A DNA stretch of 56,381 bases from Mycobacterium sp. (GCA_025965975.1 JAOPVX010000434.1:1-56381), one strand, 5' to 3'; shown: positions 17,408 through 26,414, counted from the stretch's first letter. Notes: a model not told the origin generated them from the letters alone. Numbers and translations are program-made.

Positions 17408-17785
17408 ATGTCACCGGATCCAACAGCGCAGCGGCGCAAGGGCCTTGCGGTGATGTCGCAGGTCTACGGGTGGACTGTGGAGGATGGTCCTGGCGAGTTC
17501 TGGGCGCACACTGCCGATCACCTATTTGCCGATGTATGGAGCCGGGAGGGTCTGAGCATGCGTGACCGCAGGTTGCTGCTCACCGGGGCCCTGTCTGCCA
17601 CCGGCCAGATCGACATCGCTGAAATCCAGGCCGGTGCCGCATTGCGGAACGCGGAATTGGACGGCGATGAGCTTGTTGAGTCCGCCTTGTTCCTCTGTTA
17701 CTACATCGGCTGGCCAATCGGCACCCAGCTGAACATGATGATAGGCGAGGTGATCAAGAGACACGAAGCGTCGACCTGGGCATGA
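17408..17785 (+). CDS. Carboxymuconolactone decarboxylase / AhpD-family protein
   Basis: A 125-residue, all-helical protein. The family signature is seen in FWAHTADHLFADVWSR, then LSMRDRRLLLTGALSATGQI and ALFLCYYIGWP. The usual CxxC redox pair of AhpD is absent; only one Cys, in FLCYYIGW, is seen. It is thus closer to gamma-carboxymuconolactone decarboxylases than to thiol peroxidase partners. The ATG at 17408 is chosen for its length and the family start. It is the last gene of the TetR-controlled unit that begins at 15144. Confidence 0.82.
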   Translation: MSPDPTAQRRKGLAVMSQVYGWTVEDGPGEFWAHTADHLFADVWSREGLSMRDRRLLLTGALSATGQIDIAEIQAGAALRNAELDGDELVESALFLCYYIGWPIGTQLNMMIGEVIKRHEASTWA

Positions 17786-17971
17786 AAGTCTCATCGTGAG
17801 GCAAAAGACCTTCCCGGCAGAGCATTCCGCTGACTTGCGTGAGTTGTCATTGCGGCCGCGCCAATCGCCCGGTCGGAGCGACGCACCATCAAACTGCATA
17901 TGACACAGCTATTGTCGGGCGCGATTAAGCGAAATGCAGTGTTACAAAGAGATATTCGAGTATCCAAGATC

Positions 17972-17985
17972 TGTAACATGTTCTA
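17972..17985. promoter_or_regulatory. KstR-type operator candidate
   Basis: TGTAACATGTTCTA fits the published KstR consensus TNNAACNNGTTNNA exactly at its fixed positions. It lies 47 bases before the ATG at 18033 in an AT-rich promoter-like stretch. The flanks carry further GTTACA words at 17941 and 18001. KstR is the cholesterol-catabolism repressor of mycobacteria; the match is a prediction, since the fixed consensus has only eight bases. Confidence 0.4.
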
Positions 17986-18032
17986 CCATTACTGCAACAC
18001 GTTACAGTTTTGGCCAACGACATGGAGGCGCG

Positions 18033-18131
18033 ATGACTGCCGATATCGAGCTTCCCGGTAGTCATTCACCGTTCCTTTCACGACCGTCCACACTTGCCGG
18101 TGAGTTGCTGCGTATAGCTGAGGCCGATTAA
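18033..18131 (+). CDS. Short 32-codon ORF, probably a truncated gene start
   Basis: ATG at 18033 follows ATGGAGGCG, a good ribosome site, and a promoter-like region with a KstR-type palindrome. The product (MTADIELPGSHSPFLSRPST and 12 more residues) looks like the opening of a larger enzyme. It stops at 18131, and unrelated relic sequence follows. I read it as a gene head left after a deletion, though a genuine small peptide cannot be excluded. Confidence 0.35.
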   Translation: MTADIELPGSHSPFLSRPSTLAGELLRIAEAD

Positions 18132-18275
18132 GGCGGAAAGCCCTCTAGCACTATGCAACTCGCAACCTTTAGCTGGTAATGGTGCGTGTTAAAGAGGTGC
18201 GAGTTCCACCGCGGGGGAGCAGTACCCCTGAGGATCTGCCGAGGTTGGTGGATTGGTGCTGAGGCTTTCACGTCC

Positions 18276-18880
18276 TCAGATGTGGCGGGCAGCTTCCTGC
18301 ACCAGCTGCACACGGGACGCGAGTCCGAGTTTGGTGTAGACGTGGGTCAGGTGGGTCTGCACGGTGCGGGGTGAGATGAAAAGCCGTGCGGCGATGTCTT
18401 TGTTGGTCAGTCCTTCGCTCACGAGTCGGACGACGTCGCGCTCGGTGGGTGTGAGTGACTCCCACCCGCTGGGAGGCCGTTTGCGTTGGCCGCGACCTCG
18501 CTGGGCGTAGGCGATCGCCTCCTCGGTTGACAGGGCAGCGCCTTCTACCCATGCGGCGTCAAACACGCTGTCGTCCAGTGCATCACGTAACGATTCGATC
18601 GCCGCGTCATAGCCGGCCTGGTACACGGCGAAGCGAACAACGCCGATCTGTTTCCGGATCGCGTCCGCGGCGCCGAACAGGCGCGCCGCGTTGTGGTGAT
18701 TGCCATCGGCGGCGGCCAGTAGTGCCAGGAACTCAACGATATCGGGCAGACGCAGAAATCCATGTGTGTGTGTGCGGCGATCGCCAGCGCGTGGTGGGCG
18801 TCGCGCTCGGCCTGCTCCGGTTCGCCCTGGACCAGGGCGATGTGGGCGCGGGCCTGGCGGGCGGGCATGGCGTGAGGCGA
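18276..18880 (-). pseudogene. C-terminal relic of a large LuxR-family regulator
   Basis: The last open part (18626-18276) ends in a clear LuxR helix-turn-helix: SLTPTERDVVRLVSEGLTNK then IAARLFISPRTVQTHLTHVY. Upstream homology continues in other frames: LVQGEPEQAERDAHHALAIA about 18835-18780, then a one-base shift near 18745, then DGNHHNAARLFGAADAIRKQ back in the final frame. These are the tetratricopeptide-like and linker parts of the roughly 1000-residue ATP-binding LuxR regulators common in mycobacteria. The N-terminal ATPase part is missing. It is a dead remnant. Confidence 0.65.
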
Positions 18881-19325
18881 TCGAGGCGTACCCCGAAAGT
18901 GAGCGACATCATGCCGGTGGAGATTCCGGCGGACGACCTCCCCGAGCACCTGATGTCGCGCTCGGGCTGGGCGGGCGGTGAGCTGGTCGCAGCCCGCCGG
19001 TGGGTCGATGACACCGTCGCGATGGTGCCGGGCTGGCACAAGATGGTCGCAGTGATGGGCCGGTCGCGCCAAAGGGATGCCCGAATCGCGCGTCCTTGCG
19101 CGTTGGCCTCGCGCAATGTTGCGGCGATTCCGCCCTCGACGCGTCGACGCGCGGGTCCACGCAACCGCAACGGCGGCACTCGCTGCCCAAGACGAGCCAT
19201 CATGCGTGTGCGATCGATGAGACCGGAAAGGTGGTGTGGAATCAGAAGGTTTCCACCCGGGCGACCCAGACCCAGCAGAAACCACCCCGACGGCATACGG
19301 GTGCTCGCGGAAGCGCTCAGCGATG
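18881..19325. other. Decayed DNA, no intact gene
   Basis: No intact gene is visible. One plus-strand frame near 18965-19055 reads AARRWVDDTVAMVPGWHKMV, which looks like the helical region of the same LuxR type as the minus-strand relic next to it. If so, a piece has been inverted. I cannot confirm this by eye. Confidence 0.25.
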
Positions 19326-19616
19326 GTTGGGTCGGAGGCACTTGCGCCAATCGTGGAGGAAGCACTCAGCAAGCCCTACCTGGTTGCTCAATTGGGCGAT
19401 CTGTACGGAACCTCGGATGTGTTCGATGCGATTCGTCGTCTCACCGTCTCAGGAGACGCCCAGACATGCCGGGCCGCCATCGACCGTTTTGCCGATAGTG
19501 GCGCCGATTCGGTTGTCCTGCAGCCGATTCACCGGAACGAGGAAGATCAAATCGAACGGATTGGCCAGTACCTGCTTCGACGTCGCGATTCGCCGGTCTT
19601 GGCATCGTCGAGCTGA
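19326..19616 (+). pseudogene. C-terminal relic of an LLM-class flavin-dependent oxidoreductase
   Basis: From about 19326 one frame gives an amphipathic stretch and then [20 protein letters not shown] followed by [13 protein letters not shown]. This matches the last helix-strand-helix of F420/flavin LLM oxidoreductases: a regulated helix, GADxVVLQP, and a closing helix. The TIM-barrel part and cofactor site are missing and no start belongs to it. It is a remnant, lying among other relics. Confidence 0.5.
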
Positions 19617-19861
19617 CGGGGCTCACCGCCGTCGATCAGCGGTTCACCCACGAGTCAGGGATCAGCGCAGTTCGGCAGCTGTATCGACCGCCTGACCACG
19701 GTCGGGCCCTACGACGCGGTCGTGCCCAGGATCAGCGCCAGGCGTACATCACCGAGATCAGTCAGATCGGCCTGGACCCGGCCGACCCGTTCCCAAGAGG
19801 CTACGTACTGTCTGACACGTGGCCCGCGGGCAATTGAGCCCAACGGGGGTACAGGGAGGAC
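19617..19861. other. Unassigned open frame, possible relic
   Basis: One plus-strand frame stays open from about 19610 to a TGA at 19837 and ends with [20 protein letters not shown]. It has no start codon and I recognise no family. It may be the tail of another deleted gene. Confidence 0.2.
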
Positions 19862-20509
19862 ATGCTCGCCAGCGACATCGACCCGACCGGTGTGAGGTGG
19901 GAGAAGCACACGTATCGCGACGTGTGGGAAGAGCTGAGCGGCTACCGGCGTGACGGCCGAACACTGGTTGTCGGTGTCGACGGTCACAGCGGGTCGGGGA
20001 AGACCACGCTGGCGCGGGGACTTGCCGCCCTGGATAGTGCCATCGCAATGGTGCACACCGACGACCTGGCTTGGCCTCACCCATCGTTCGACTGGGGCCA
20101 ACAGCTGATCGATCATGTGTTGGCTCCGCTACGTCGCGGTGATGTGCCCATCGTCTACCGCCCGCCCGCTTGGGGCGAACGGGACCGGCCTGGTGCGATC
20201 AGTGTTTCTGCAGACGCCGCAGCGGTGCTCGTCGAGGGCGTCGGATCCTGTCGGCGCGAGGTGCGGTCGTTCTTGGACGCCACGGTGTGGGTCCACGCGC
20301 GACCCGATGTGGCGCGTCGCCGCGTCATCGCCAAAGGCGTGGACACTGACGTATTCATCTACGACTGGATGACGCAGGAGAACGCGTTTCTCGCCGAACA
20401 GCGGCCATGGGAAAGCGCCGATCTTCTCGTCGCGGGCGAACTCGGACAGCCCTCGCGCACCGGCAGCTTCGGAAACGTCGTCACCGCCGCCGGACCTGGC
20501 GGTGGTTGA
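19862..20509 (+). CDS. Uridine-kinase-like P-loop NTPase
   Basis: A 215-residue protein with Walker A GHSGSGKTT at residues 41-49, then MVHTDDLAWPHPSFDWGQQL, whose HTDD aspartates are typical of nucleoside and phosphoribulokinase-type kinases, and LVEGVGSCRRE. These proteins phosphorylate small molecules with ATP; the true substrate of this actinobacterial branch is unknown. Start ATG 19862 follows ACAGGGAGGAC. The 3' end overlaps the convergent whiB gene by 29 bases. A related kinase domain lies 1 kb downstream, fused to a phosphatase (21225-22517). Confidence 0.75.
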   Translation: MLASDIDPTGVRWEKHTYRDVWEELSGYRRDGRTLVVGVDGHSGSGKTTLARGLAALDSAIAMVHTDDLAWPHPSFDWGQQLIDHVLAPLRRGDVPIVYRPPAWGERDRPGAISVSADAAAVLVEGVGSCRREVRSFLDATVWVHARPDVARRRVIAKGVDTDVFIYDWMTQENAFLAEQRPWESADLLVAGELGQPSRTGSFGNVVTAAGPGGG

Positions 20510-20777
20510 TGTCGCGATCATCCTCCGACAAGCCGCCCCAGGTACCGAAGTTCTCGCCGAACCGCAGGGCATGCTCGCGGCACTGCGCCATGACAGGACA
20601 CTGTGAGCAGATGGCTTTGGCCTTCTGCTGCCGGCATTTTCGCGCCCGGCCGCGTTCGCCCTCCGGGTGAAAGAACATCGCCGGATCGGCGTCGCGACAC
20701 AGCGCGTCCAGTTGCCAGGACCACGCCTCGACAACCGGCCGCAGCGGCCGCACGCCCTGATACGCGCGAGCACTCAT
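20481..20777 (-). CDS. WhiB-family iron-sulfur transcription factor
   Basis: A 98-residue WhiB protein. The four cluster ligands are Cys27, Cys57, Cys60 and Cys66 (CRDAD; CSQCPVMAQC), followed by the GTWGG turn and a basic tail that would bind DNA. An additional Cys48 lies between the first two ligands. WhiB proteins carry an oxygen- and NO-sensitive [4Fe-4S] cluster and bind the main sigma factor. I cannot place it in a numbered WhiB subgroup with certainty. Its last 29 bases overlap the end of the kinase gene on the other strand. Confidence 0.9.
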   Translation of the reverse strand: MSARAYQGVRPLRPVVEAWSWQLDALCRDADPAMFFHPEGERGRARKCRQQKAKAICSQCPVMAQCREHALRFGENFGTWGGLSEDDRDINHRQVRRR

Positions 20778-21224
20778 CGACGCACCCAGAGTCGTTCGCT
20801 CATCGCCGCCGGCCTCTCGTCAATCGTTGCAGTGACCCGCCTAACGCGACCTCGATCACGACGCTAGGGCCGCCGCCACGCCGTGGTAATGAGCAAACTG
20901 TGTGAAGCGACACCCGTTGTTTGCACATCACGGCCCGGTGATCGAGATGTCTACCCATCGCGATAGCCGGTGCTTGCTAGCTCGAGTGCACGACGCACAG
21001 TGCCGGACCTCCGGCGGCCGGGCATACTCGTGGGCATCGGCGACCCCAATCGTGACGTCTGCTCCCGTGGGATCGGCCCCGGCCATGCTGGCGAACCGTG
21101 ACACGCGGGGACCTGATCAGCTGGTCGGTCCAGGACAGCTATGGTCGTCGATTGCACCGTCGCGAGGGCCGCACGGAAGTCGCGGTCGTGAGTCGACGTC
21201 CCCCCGCGACACCGACCCCCGGCG
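20778..21224. other. Intergenic, no gene seen
   Basis: About 450 bases between the start of whiB and the end of the kinase-phosphatase gene. They should hold the whiB promoter, on the minus strand, near 20780-20900. Short frames exist on both strands, but none has a ribosome site or resembles a family. Confidence 0.4.
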
Positions 21225-22517
21225 CTAGGAGCGCGGCGGAATGACCGCCGAAGGTGTGATCGTCAGAGTCCGGCCGTCGAAGGTCACGCCGGACAAGTCG
21301 GTGATCGTGACATCGACGTCCTGGGCGATGGTGGCCGCACCGACCCCAATCACGACCTTGGCTCCCGCGGCGCGCGCCGACCGGATGCCCAAGGGCGCAT
21401 CCTCGAAGACGGCACAGTGATGGGGCTCCAGATCCAACGCGTGGGCGCCGGCCAAATACGGCTCGGGTGCCGGCTTACCGGTCGCCACGTCTTCGGCGGC
21501 CACGACCACCCGGGGGCGGGGCAGTCCCGCCGAGGCGAGCCTGGCCAGCGCCATCGCGCGACGGCCGGACGTGACGACCGCCCAGCTATCGGCGGGCATG
21601 GCCGCCAGCAGGCCGGGCACGCCGGCGATCGAGGGGACACCAGTGGCCGACGCCATCTCCATGTCGCTCAACGCCTGCGTCGCCGAGGTGACGTGGTGGG
21701 CATCGACAAGGTCTGCGACGATGTCCTGCAGTCGCCGCCCGTGCTGGATGTCGCGGTGAAAGTCGAAACCCGGACACCATTTTCGCGCCCAGTCGTTCCA
21801 CACGAGCGCGGCGGCCTCATTGGAATCAACCAGCACCCCGTCGCTGTCGAAGAGGATGCCGTCGACGCGGAAGGTGCGCGCATTTTCGCCGCCCTCGATG
21901 CCGTCGCCGAAGTCAGCGTGCATCTCGTTGGTGGGGCCGAGGCGATGGGTGCCCGATGTGATCACCGTGGCCCGCGTCCATGGTCGGTCGTGTTCAAGGT
22001 GGGCACGCTCTGCTCGCATCCAGTCGTCGATGAACCCAGGCGGATCGCGGTCGAGCTCGACGGTGCGCCGCATCGCGACGTCCTCGGGTGTCTCCACCCA
22101 TATCGTGGCATCAAGCCAACGGGTCAGCTCGGCTCTGGCCGCTCCGACACCTTCCACCAGAACAACCTGTGTGCCCCGCGGAATGTCGATCGATCCGGAC
22201 CTGCCGCGGGCGATCCACGCCCGGGGCGTGAACGAGACCGGCGGGCCGTCTCGGCGCAACGGCTCGAGCGCACCGGTGATGAGAACCGATGTCCAGTCGA
22301 AAAACGAGTGGTGCCAGGCGATGTCGTCGGTGTGGATGATGGCCATATCGTGACCGAGCGCCCACAACTCGGTAGCCAGAGACGTTTTCCCGGATCTGCT
22401 GCGGCCGTCGATTCCGATCACCGCGACCTCGCCGGGGGCCACCAAAGCGATCAGGCGGCCGAGAAAGATCTCGACCGACAAGCTCTGCCACCGGTATGTG
22501 CCCGGGGTTTGTGTCAC
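21225..22517 (-). CDS. Fusion: uridine-kinase-like domain plus HAD phosphatase
   Basis: A 430-residue two-domain protein. Residues 1-205 are a P-loop kinase domain (Walker A GRSRSGKT at 38-45, HTDDIAWHHSFFDW, VVLVEGVGA) related to the protein at 19862. Residues about 215-420 are a HAD-superfamily hydrolase: motif I FDSDGVLVDS with Asp224 and Asp226, motif II VTSGRR, motif III GKPAPEPYL, and motif IV FEDAPLG. The HAD part resembles beta-phosphoglucomutase and sugar-phosphatase types. A kinase joined to a phosphatase could set the level of one phosphorylated metabolite; this is inference. Confidence 0.8.
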   Translation of the reverse strand: MTQTPGTYRWQSLSVEIFLGRLIALVAPGEVAVIGIDGRSRSGKTSLATELWALGHDMAIIHTDDIAWHHSFFDWTSVLITGALEPLRRDGPPVSFTPRAWIARGRSGSIDIPRGTQVVLVEGVGAARAELTRWLDATIWVETPEDVAMRRTVELDRDPPGFIDDWMRAERAHLEHDRPWTRATVITSGTHRLGPTNEMHADFGDGIEGGENARTFRVDGILFDSDGVLVDSNEAAALVWNDWARKWCPGFDFHRDIQHGRRLQDIVADLVDAHHVTSATQALSDMEMASATGVPSIAGVPGLLAAMPADSWAVVTSGRRAMALARLASAGLPRPRVVVAAEDVATGKPAPEPYLAGAHALDLEPHHCAVFEDAPLGIRSARAAGAKVVIGVGAATIAQDVDVTITDLSGVTFDGRTLTITPSAVIPPRS

Positions 22518-22568
22518 GGCCGTCTCGGCACACTTCGCCGACGGCGAGGCCTTGACTCGACGGCTGTG

Positions 22569-23588
22569 CTATAACGCCGGGGTGGGAGCATCGTCACGTA
22601 TCAACTGTGCGGCCCGCAGATCCTCCCACAACTGCTGGGGCACAGAGGATTCGAGCATCTGTGCGTTGTTCTCCTGCTGTTTCTGGTCGCGCGCGCCGAG
22701 GCAGATGCTGACGACCACCGGATGCGCATAGGCGAACTGCAGCGCGGCGGCGGCGAGCGCCACGTTGTGCCGCCGGCAAATCTCCTCGATGCGGCCGGCT
22801 TTGGTCAGCACATCCGTAGTTGCCGGCGCGTAGTTGAACCGTGCCCCGTCGACCGGGCCTTTGGCCAGCACCCCGCTGTTGTAGACGCCGCCCAACACGA
22901 TGCCCACGCCGCGTTCTTGACAGATCGGGAACAGTTCATCCAGCGGCTCCTGCTCGAGCAGGGTGTAGCGGCCTGCCAGTAGACAGACGTCCACGTCGGT
23001 TGTCTTGACCGCCTCCATCATCAGATCCGTTTCGTTGATGCCGAATCCAATGGCCTTGACCACGCCTTGCTCGCGCAGCGCCTCCAGCGCCGGGAATGCA
23101 CTGACGATCGCTTGGTGGAAATACTCCGACACTGCAGCGCCGTGCGTGTAGCGGTCGCAGTCATGGATGAACAGGATGTCGAATCGGTCGGTGAGCATGC
23201 GCTGCATGCTCTGCTCGACCGCGCGCATGACCCCGTCATAGCTGTAATCGTAGTCGGCGACGAACGGCGGGATGTCGCGGTATTGACCGTTCGTCGAGGG
23301 CGCATCGAGGGCCGGTGTGACCACTCGTCCCACCTTGGTTGATAAAACGAGCTGGGTTCGGTCGCGCTCGCGAAGTGCGTGTCCTAGGCGGTGTTCGCTG
23401 AGGCCATTGCCGTATCCAGGAGCCGTGTCGAAGTAACGGACACCCTGCTCCCACGCCTGCGAAACCATGTCGTGGGCCTCTGCTTCGGTGAAGAACCCGT
23501 TGAAATTGCCGATCGGCGCGCCGCCGTAGCCAATCGCGGTGAACTCCAGACCGGAGCGCCGGTGAACCCTGGTATCTGAGACATTCAT
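22569..23588 (-). CDS. Aldo/keto reductase (aldose dehydrogenase-type)
   Basis: A 339-residue AKR. The active-site aspartate and tyrosine lie in YFDTAPGYGNGLSE, and the conserved His is in FIHDCDR. C-terminal GARDQKQQENNAQML matches the NADP-binding helix of the group. The overall form is that of the L-fucose / D-threo-aldose 1-dehydrogenase branch (pfam Aldo_ket_red), so it probably oxidises a sugar at C1. It lies 51 bases upstream of the kinase-phosphatase fusion on the same strand, which makes a two-gene sugar-related operon likely. Confidence 0.86.
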   Translation of the reverse strand: MNVSDTRVHRRSGLEFTAIGYGGAPIGNFNGFFTEAEAHDMVSQAWEQGVRYFDTAPGYGNGLSEHRLGHALRERDRTQLVLSTKVGRVVTPALDAPSTNGQYRDIPPFVADYDYSYDGVMRAVEQSMQRMLTDRFDILFIHDCDRYTHGAAVSEYFHQAIVSAFPALEALREQGVVKAIGFGINETDLMMEAVKTTDVDVCLLAGRYTLLEQEPLDELFPICQERGVGIVLGGVYNSGVLAKGPVDGARFNYAPATTDVLTKAGRIEEICRRHNVALAAAALQFAYAHPVVVSICLGARDQKQQENNAQMLESSVPQQLWEDLRAAQLIRDDAPTPAL

Positions 23589-24137
23589 GGCCCGCTTCTC
23601 ACCCTTTACGGTCGCCGTCGATCGTCGAGGCCGTCCCGCCTCAGCGCGGCAGATAGCCCGAAGACATGCAAATTCGAGCCTAGTGATCGGGGAGCGGTGG
23701 CGACCTGCACAGAACGCGAAGTATTACGACCTCTGGCTGCACGGTGTGTACGCGTCGCCGCCGATGGGGCGCGGACGGTCTTGAATTTGGGCTCAGCACA
23801 GTCGTTTTGGGTGTTGCTGGCCGGTTCCTGACGTATGATCGTCTCATCCCGCGAGTCCGTGCATAATGCGAGTTCGGGTGTGCGGTGGCGGTTGTTCAGG
23901 AAGTTGGTTGCACGTGATCGTCGATGTGGACGATCCCCGGCACGTGACATTTGGCCCGTGCGCACGTCGGCGGGCGTGGTTGATCGCGGCGGCATCGGTC
24001 GCGATGGCAGTCGGATTGTGGCTGCTCGCTGTCGAGTCGGCCACGCACGACTACCCCCTGCCGCCAACAAGTACGTTCGGAAACCTCGGAATTGAGCCGA
24101 CCTTGGATCACCGTTAGGCCGCTGCGTCCCTCTGCGC
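23589..24137. other. Intergenic, one possible small membrane ORF
   Basis: The only candidate is a plus-strand frame at 23866-24117 (83 codons). It contains one clear hydrophobic segment, AWLIAAASVAMAVGLWLLAV, flanked by arginines. No ribosome site is convincing and I recognise no family. The rest should include the promoter of the aldo/keto reductase. It may be a relic. Confidence 0.3.
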
Positions 24138-24515
24138 ATGTTCACCGAAGCCGAGTACCGATACCTCACCACCCACCCGCTGGGGCGTTTGGCAAGCATC
24201 GGTCCCGACGGCGCCCCGCAGGTGCATCCCGTTCCGTTCGCGGTGAGCGTGGTCAGCGGCTACATCGAAATCGAAGGGCCGCGCCTGCACGAGACGCAGA
24301 AGATGCGGAATATCAGACGTGATCCCCGGGTGTCGCTCGTTGTCGACGATCAGGCTCCCTGCCCGCGGCGGGCAGATGACCGGCACGGCCGCGGAATCGA
24401 GATTCGCGGGACCGCTGAGTTGGGCCAGAACGCCGATGTCATCCGGATTAGGCCGGCACGGATTACCGTGTGGAATCTCGACGCAGCGGGATGCAACTCG
24501 CGCTTTGTCAGCTGA
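24138..24515 (+). CDS. PPOX-class (pyridoxamine oxidase-like) F420/flavin-binding protein
   Basis: A 125-residue split-barrel protein. The family pattern is a start with YLTTHPLGRLASIGPDGAPQ, then VHPVPFAV and MRNIRRDPRVSLVVDD, then a GIEIRGTAEL strand and a final arginine-rich strand ending ITVWNLD. These small enzymes bind FMN or F420 and act on unknown substrates, as in the mycobacterial F420-dependent group. The C-terminal part is a little shorter and more irregular than usual, so an old frameshift near 24360 is possible. It is convergent with the ABC transporter operon. Confidence 0.7.
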   Translation: MFTEAEYRYLTTHPLGRLASIGPDGAPQVHPVPFAVSVVSGYIEIEGPRLHETQKMRNIRRDPRVSLVVDDQAPCPRRADDRHGRGIEIRGTAELGQNADVIRIRPARITVWNLDAAGCNSRFVS

Positions 24516-24572
24516 AACGCATTGCGCACCTGCCTGGCGCGACCATCGCAGAGAGATCGGCGGTACCGAGGT

Positions 24573-26414
24573 CTAGGCGGCGGTGTTGTCGCCCTCAGTG
24601 GAGGGCAGATCAGCCAGGAGCTGCTGGGTGTAGGCATGCGTGGGGTGATCGAGTACCTGATCGACGGGGCCGTGTTCGACGATGACGCCATCGCAGAGCA
24701 CCACGACCTCCTGAGCGATGCTGCGGACCACCGCCAAGTTGTGGGTGATGAACAACATCGACAGTCCGCGCTCGACCTGCAATCGCCGCAGCTTTTCGAC
24801 CAGCAGCGCTTGCACCGAAACATCCAGGGCAGAGGTGATCTCGTCGCACACCATCACCTCGGGATCGACGATCAGCGCCCGGCCCACCGCGACGCGTTGA
24901 CGTTCCCCGCCGGAGAGCTGATGCGGCATGCGTTCGGTGTACGCGGTGGACAGCGCCACCGTTGCCAACACTTCAAGCACCTTCTCGGCACGTTCGCGCC
25001 GGGACAGCTGGGGGTAGAAATAACGCAGCGGCTCCTCGAGGTTCTCCCGCACGGTCATCCGCGGATTCAGTGAGCTGTAAGGGTTTTGGAACACGTACTG
25101 CAAGATGCGACGCTGTTCTTTGGTGCGCCGCCGCGGATCCGGGCCGAGGTCGGCGCCGGCTAAGGAGACGTCGCCAGCCCACGCCTGGTGCAGACCTACC
25201 ACGGACCGAGCCAGGGTGGTCTTGCCCGACCCCGATTGCCCGACCACCGCGGTGCAGCGGGCCTTTTCGACGTCGAAAGTGATGTCGCGCAGAACCTCAC
25301 GCGGCCCGTAGCACGCAACGAGGCTACGAACGGCCAATATGGGTTGGGGATGACCGGGCAGAATTGGCACCGGTTCTTTGGCATGGTCGACCGACACCGG
25401 CGGTTCAGGCCGGAAGCACCTCACCTCGTGGGATTCGGTGTCACCGAGGTCGCGCAGGACCGGAAGTTCCTCTCGACACTGCTCGACCACCGACGCGCAC
25501 CGGTCGGCGAAAGGACAACCCTGCGGCCAGCGGCCCGGCCGCGGGGGCCTGCCCTCAATGCCGACAAGGATCTCGCTGCGCGCTGGGCTCGGTACCGCCT
25601 TGAGCAGACCCACGGTGTACGGGTGGCGTGCACCGCGAAAGATCGCCCCGGTCCGCGCGCGTTCAACGAGGCGGCCGGCGTATAGAACGGCTGTCTGGTC
25701 GGCGAGTTGGGCCACGACGGCCAGATCGTGGCTGACGTAGACCGATGTCACGTTGTGCTCGGAGGTGAGCTCTCGCACGGTGTTGAGCACCCGGCGCTGC
25801 GTGGTGACGTCGAGTCCAGTGGTGGGCTCGTCGAGCACGATGACACGCGGACGGCAACTGAACGCCATCGCGATCGCGACCCGCTGCTGCTGTCCACCCG
25901 ACATCTGGTGTGGGTAGCTGCTGAGGAACGCGTCGGTCGAGGGCAGACCGACCTCATCCATGAGCTGGCGAACCCGACCATTGATGGTTTCGCCCGCGCG
26001 CAATGTGTCACGGTGGATGGCGATCGCCTCACGCAGCTGGCGCCCGACGGACAGCGCCGGGTTCAGGCCGCTGATGGGGTCTTGCGGCACATAGGCAACC
26101 AGTCGTCCCCGGGCGTCTTGAAGGCTCTTGCCTTGAAGGGACAACACGTCGACGCCGTCGACGCACACGCGTCCGGAGGCGATACGCAGCCCCTGACGCG
26201 CTAAGCCAAGCAGTGCCACGCCGACAGTGCTCTTGCCGGAGCCGGACTCGCCGACCAACCCCATGACCTGTCCGGCCGGCACAGCGAAGCTGATGTCCTC
26301 GACCACGGGCGTGCCGCGCTCGTCGGTGACGACGGTGAGACCCTCGACGACGAGCCCGGAATCGCGCTGGCTCGTTGGATGAATGTTCATCATTGCCTTT
26401 TGCGTTTCGGTCAT
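24573..26414 (-). CDS. Oligopeptide-type ABC transporter, fused double ATPase (DppD-DppF)
   Basis: A 613-residue protein with two complete ABC ATPase domains. Domain 1 has Walker A GESGSGKST, signature MSGGQQQRVA and Walker B VIVLDEPTTG. Domain 2 has GQSGSGKTT, LSGGERQRVA and VMVCDEITSA. The first domain ends in the cysteine-bearing oligopeptide/dipeptide C-terminal motif (CPFADRCASVVEQC). The two ATPases drive the permeases encoded just upstream. The ATG at 26414 overlaps the DppC stop (ATGA), so translation is coupled. Confidence 0.92.
   Translation of the reverse strand: MTETQKAMMNIHPTSQRDSGLVVEGLTVVTDERGTPVVEDISFAVPAGQVMGLVGESGSGKSTVGVALLGLARQGLRIASGRVCVDGVDVLSLQGKSLQDARGRLVAYVPQDPISGLNPALSVGRQLREAIAIHRDTLRAGETINGRVRQLMDEVGLPSTDAFLSSYPHQMSGGQQQRVAIAMAFSCRPRVIVLDEPTTGLDVTTQRRVLNTVRELTSEHNVTSVYVSHDLAVVAQLADQTAVLYAGRLVERARTGAIFRGARHPYTVGLLKAVPSPARSEILVGIEGRPPRPGRWPQGCPFADRCASVVEQCREELPVLRDLGDTESHEVRCFRPEPPVSVDHAKEPVPILPGHPQPILAVRSLVACYGPREVLRDITFDVEKARCTAVVGQSGSGKTTLARSVVGLHQAWAGDVSLAGADLGPDPRRRTKEQRRILQYVFQNPYSSLNPRMTVRENLEEPLRYFYPQLSRRERAEKVLEVLATVALSTAYTERMPHQLSGGERQRVAVGRALIVDPEVMVCDEITSALDVSVQALLVEKLRRLQVERGLSMLFITHNLAVVRSIAQEVVVLCDGVIVEHGPVDQVLDHPTHAYTQQLLADLPSTEGDNTAA

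Noticed and set aside
18131-18275. Possible tRNA or small RNA in the gap
   Set aside because: I could not fold a cloverleaf or find a T-arm GTTCRA motif in proper context.
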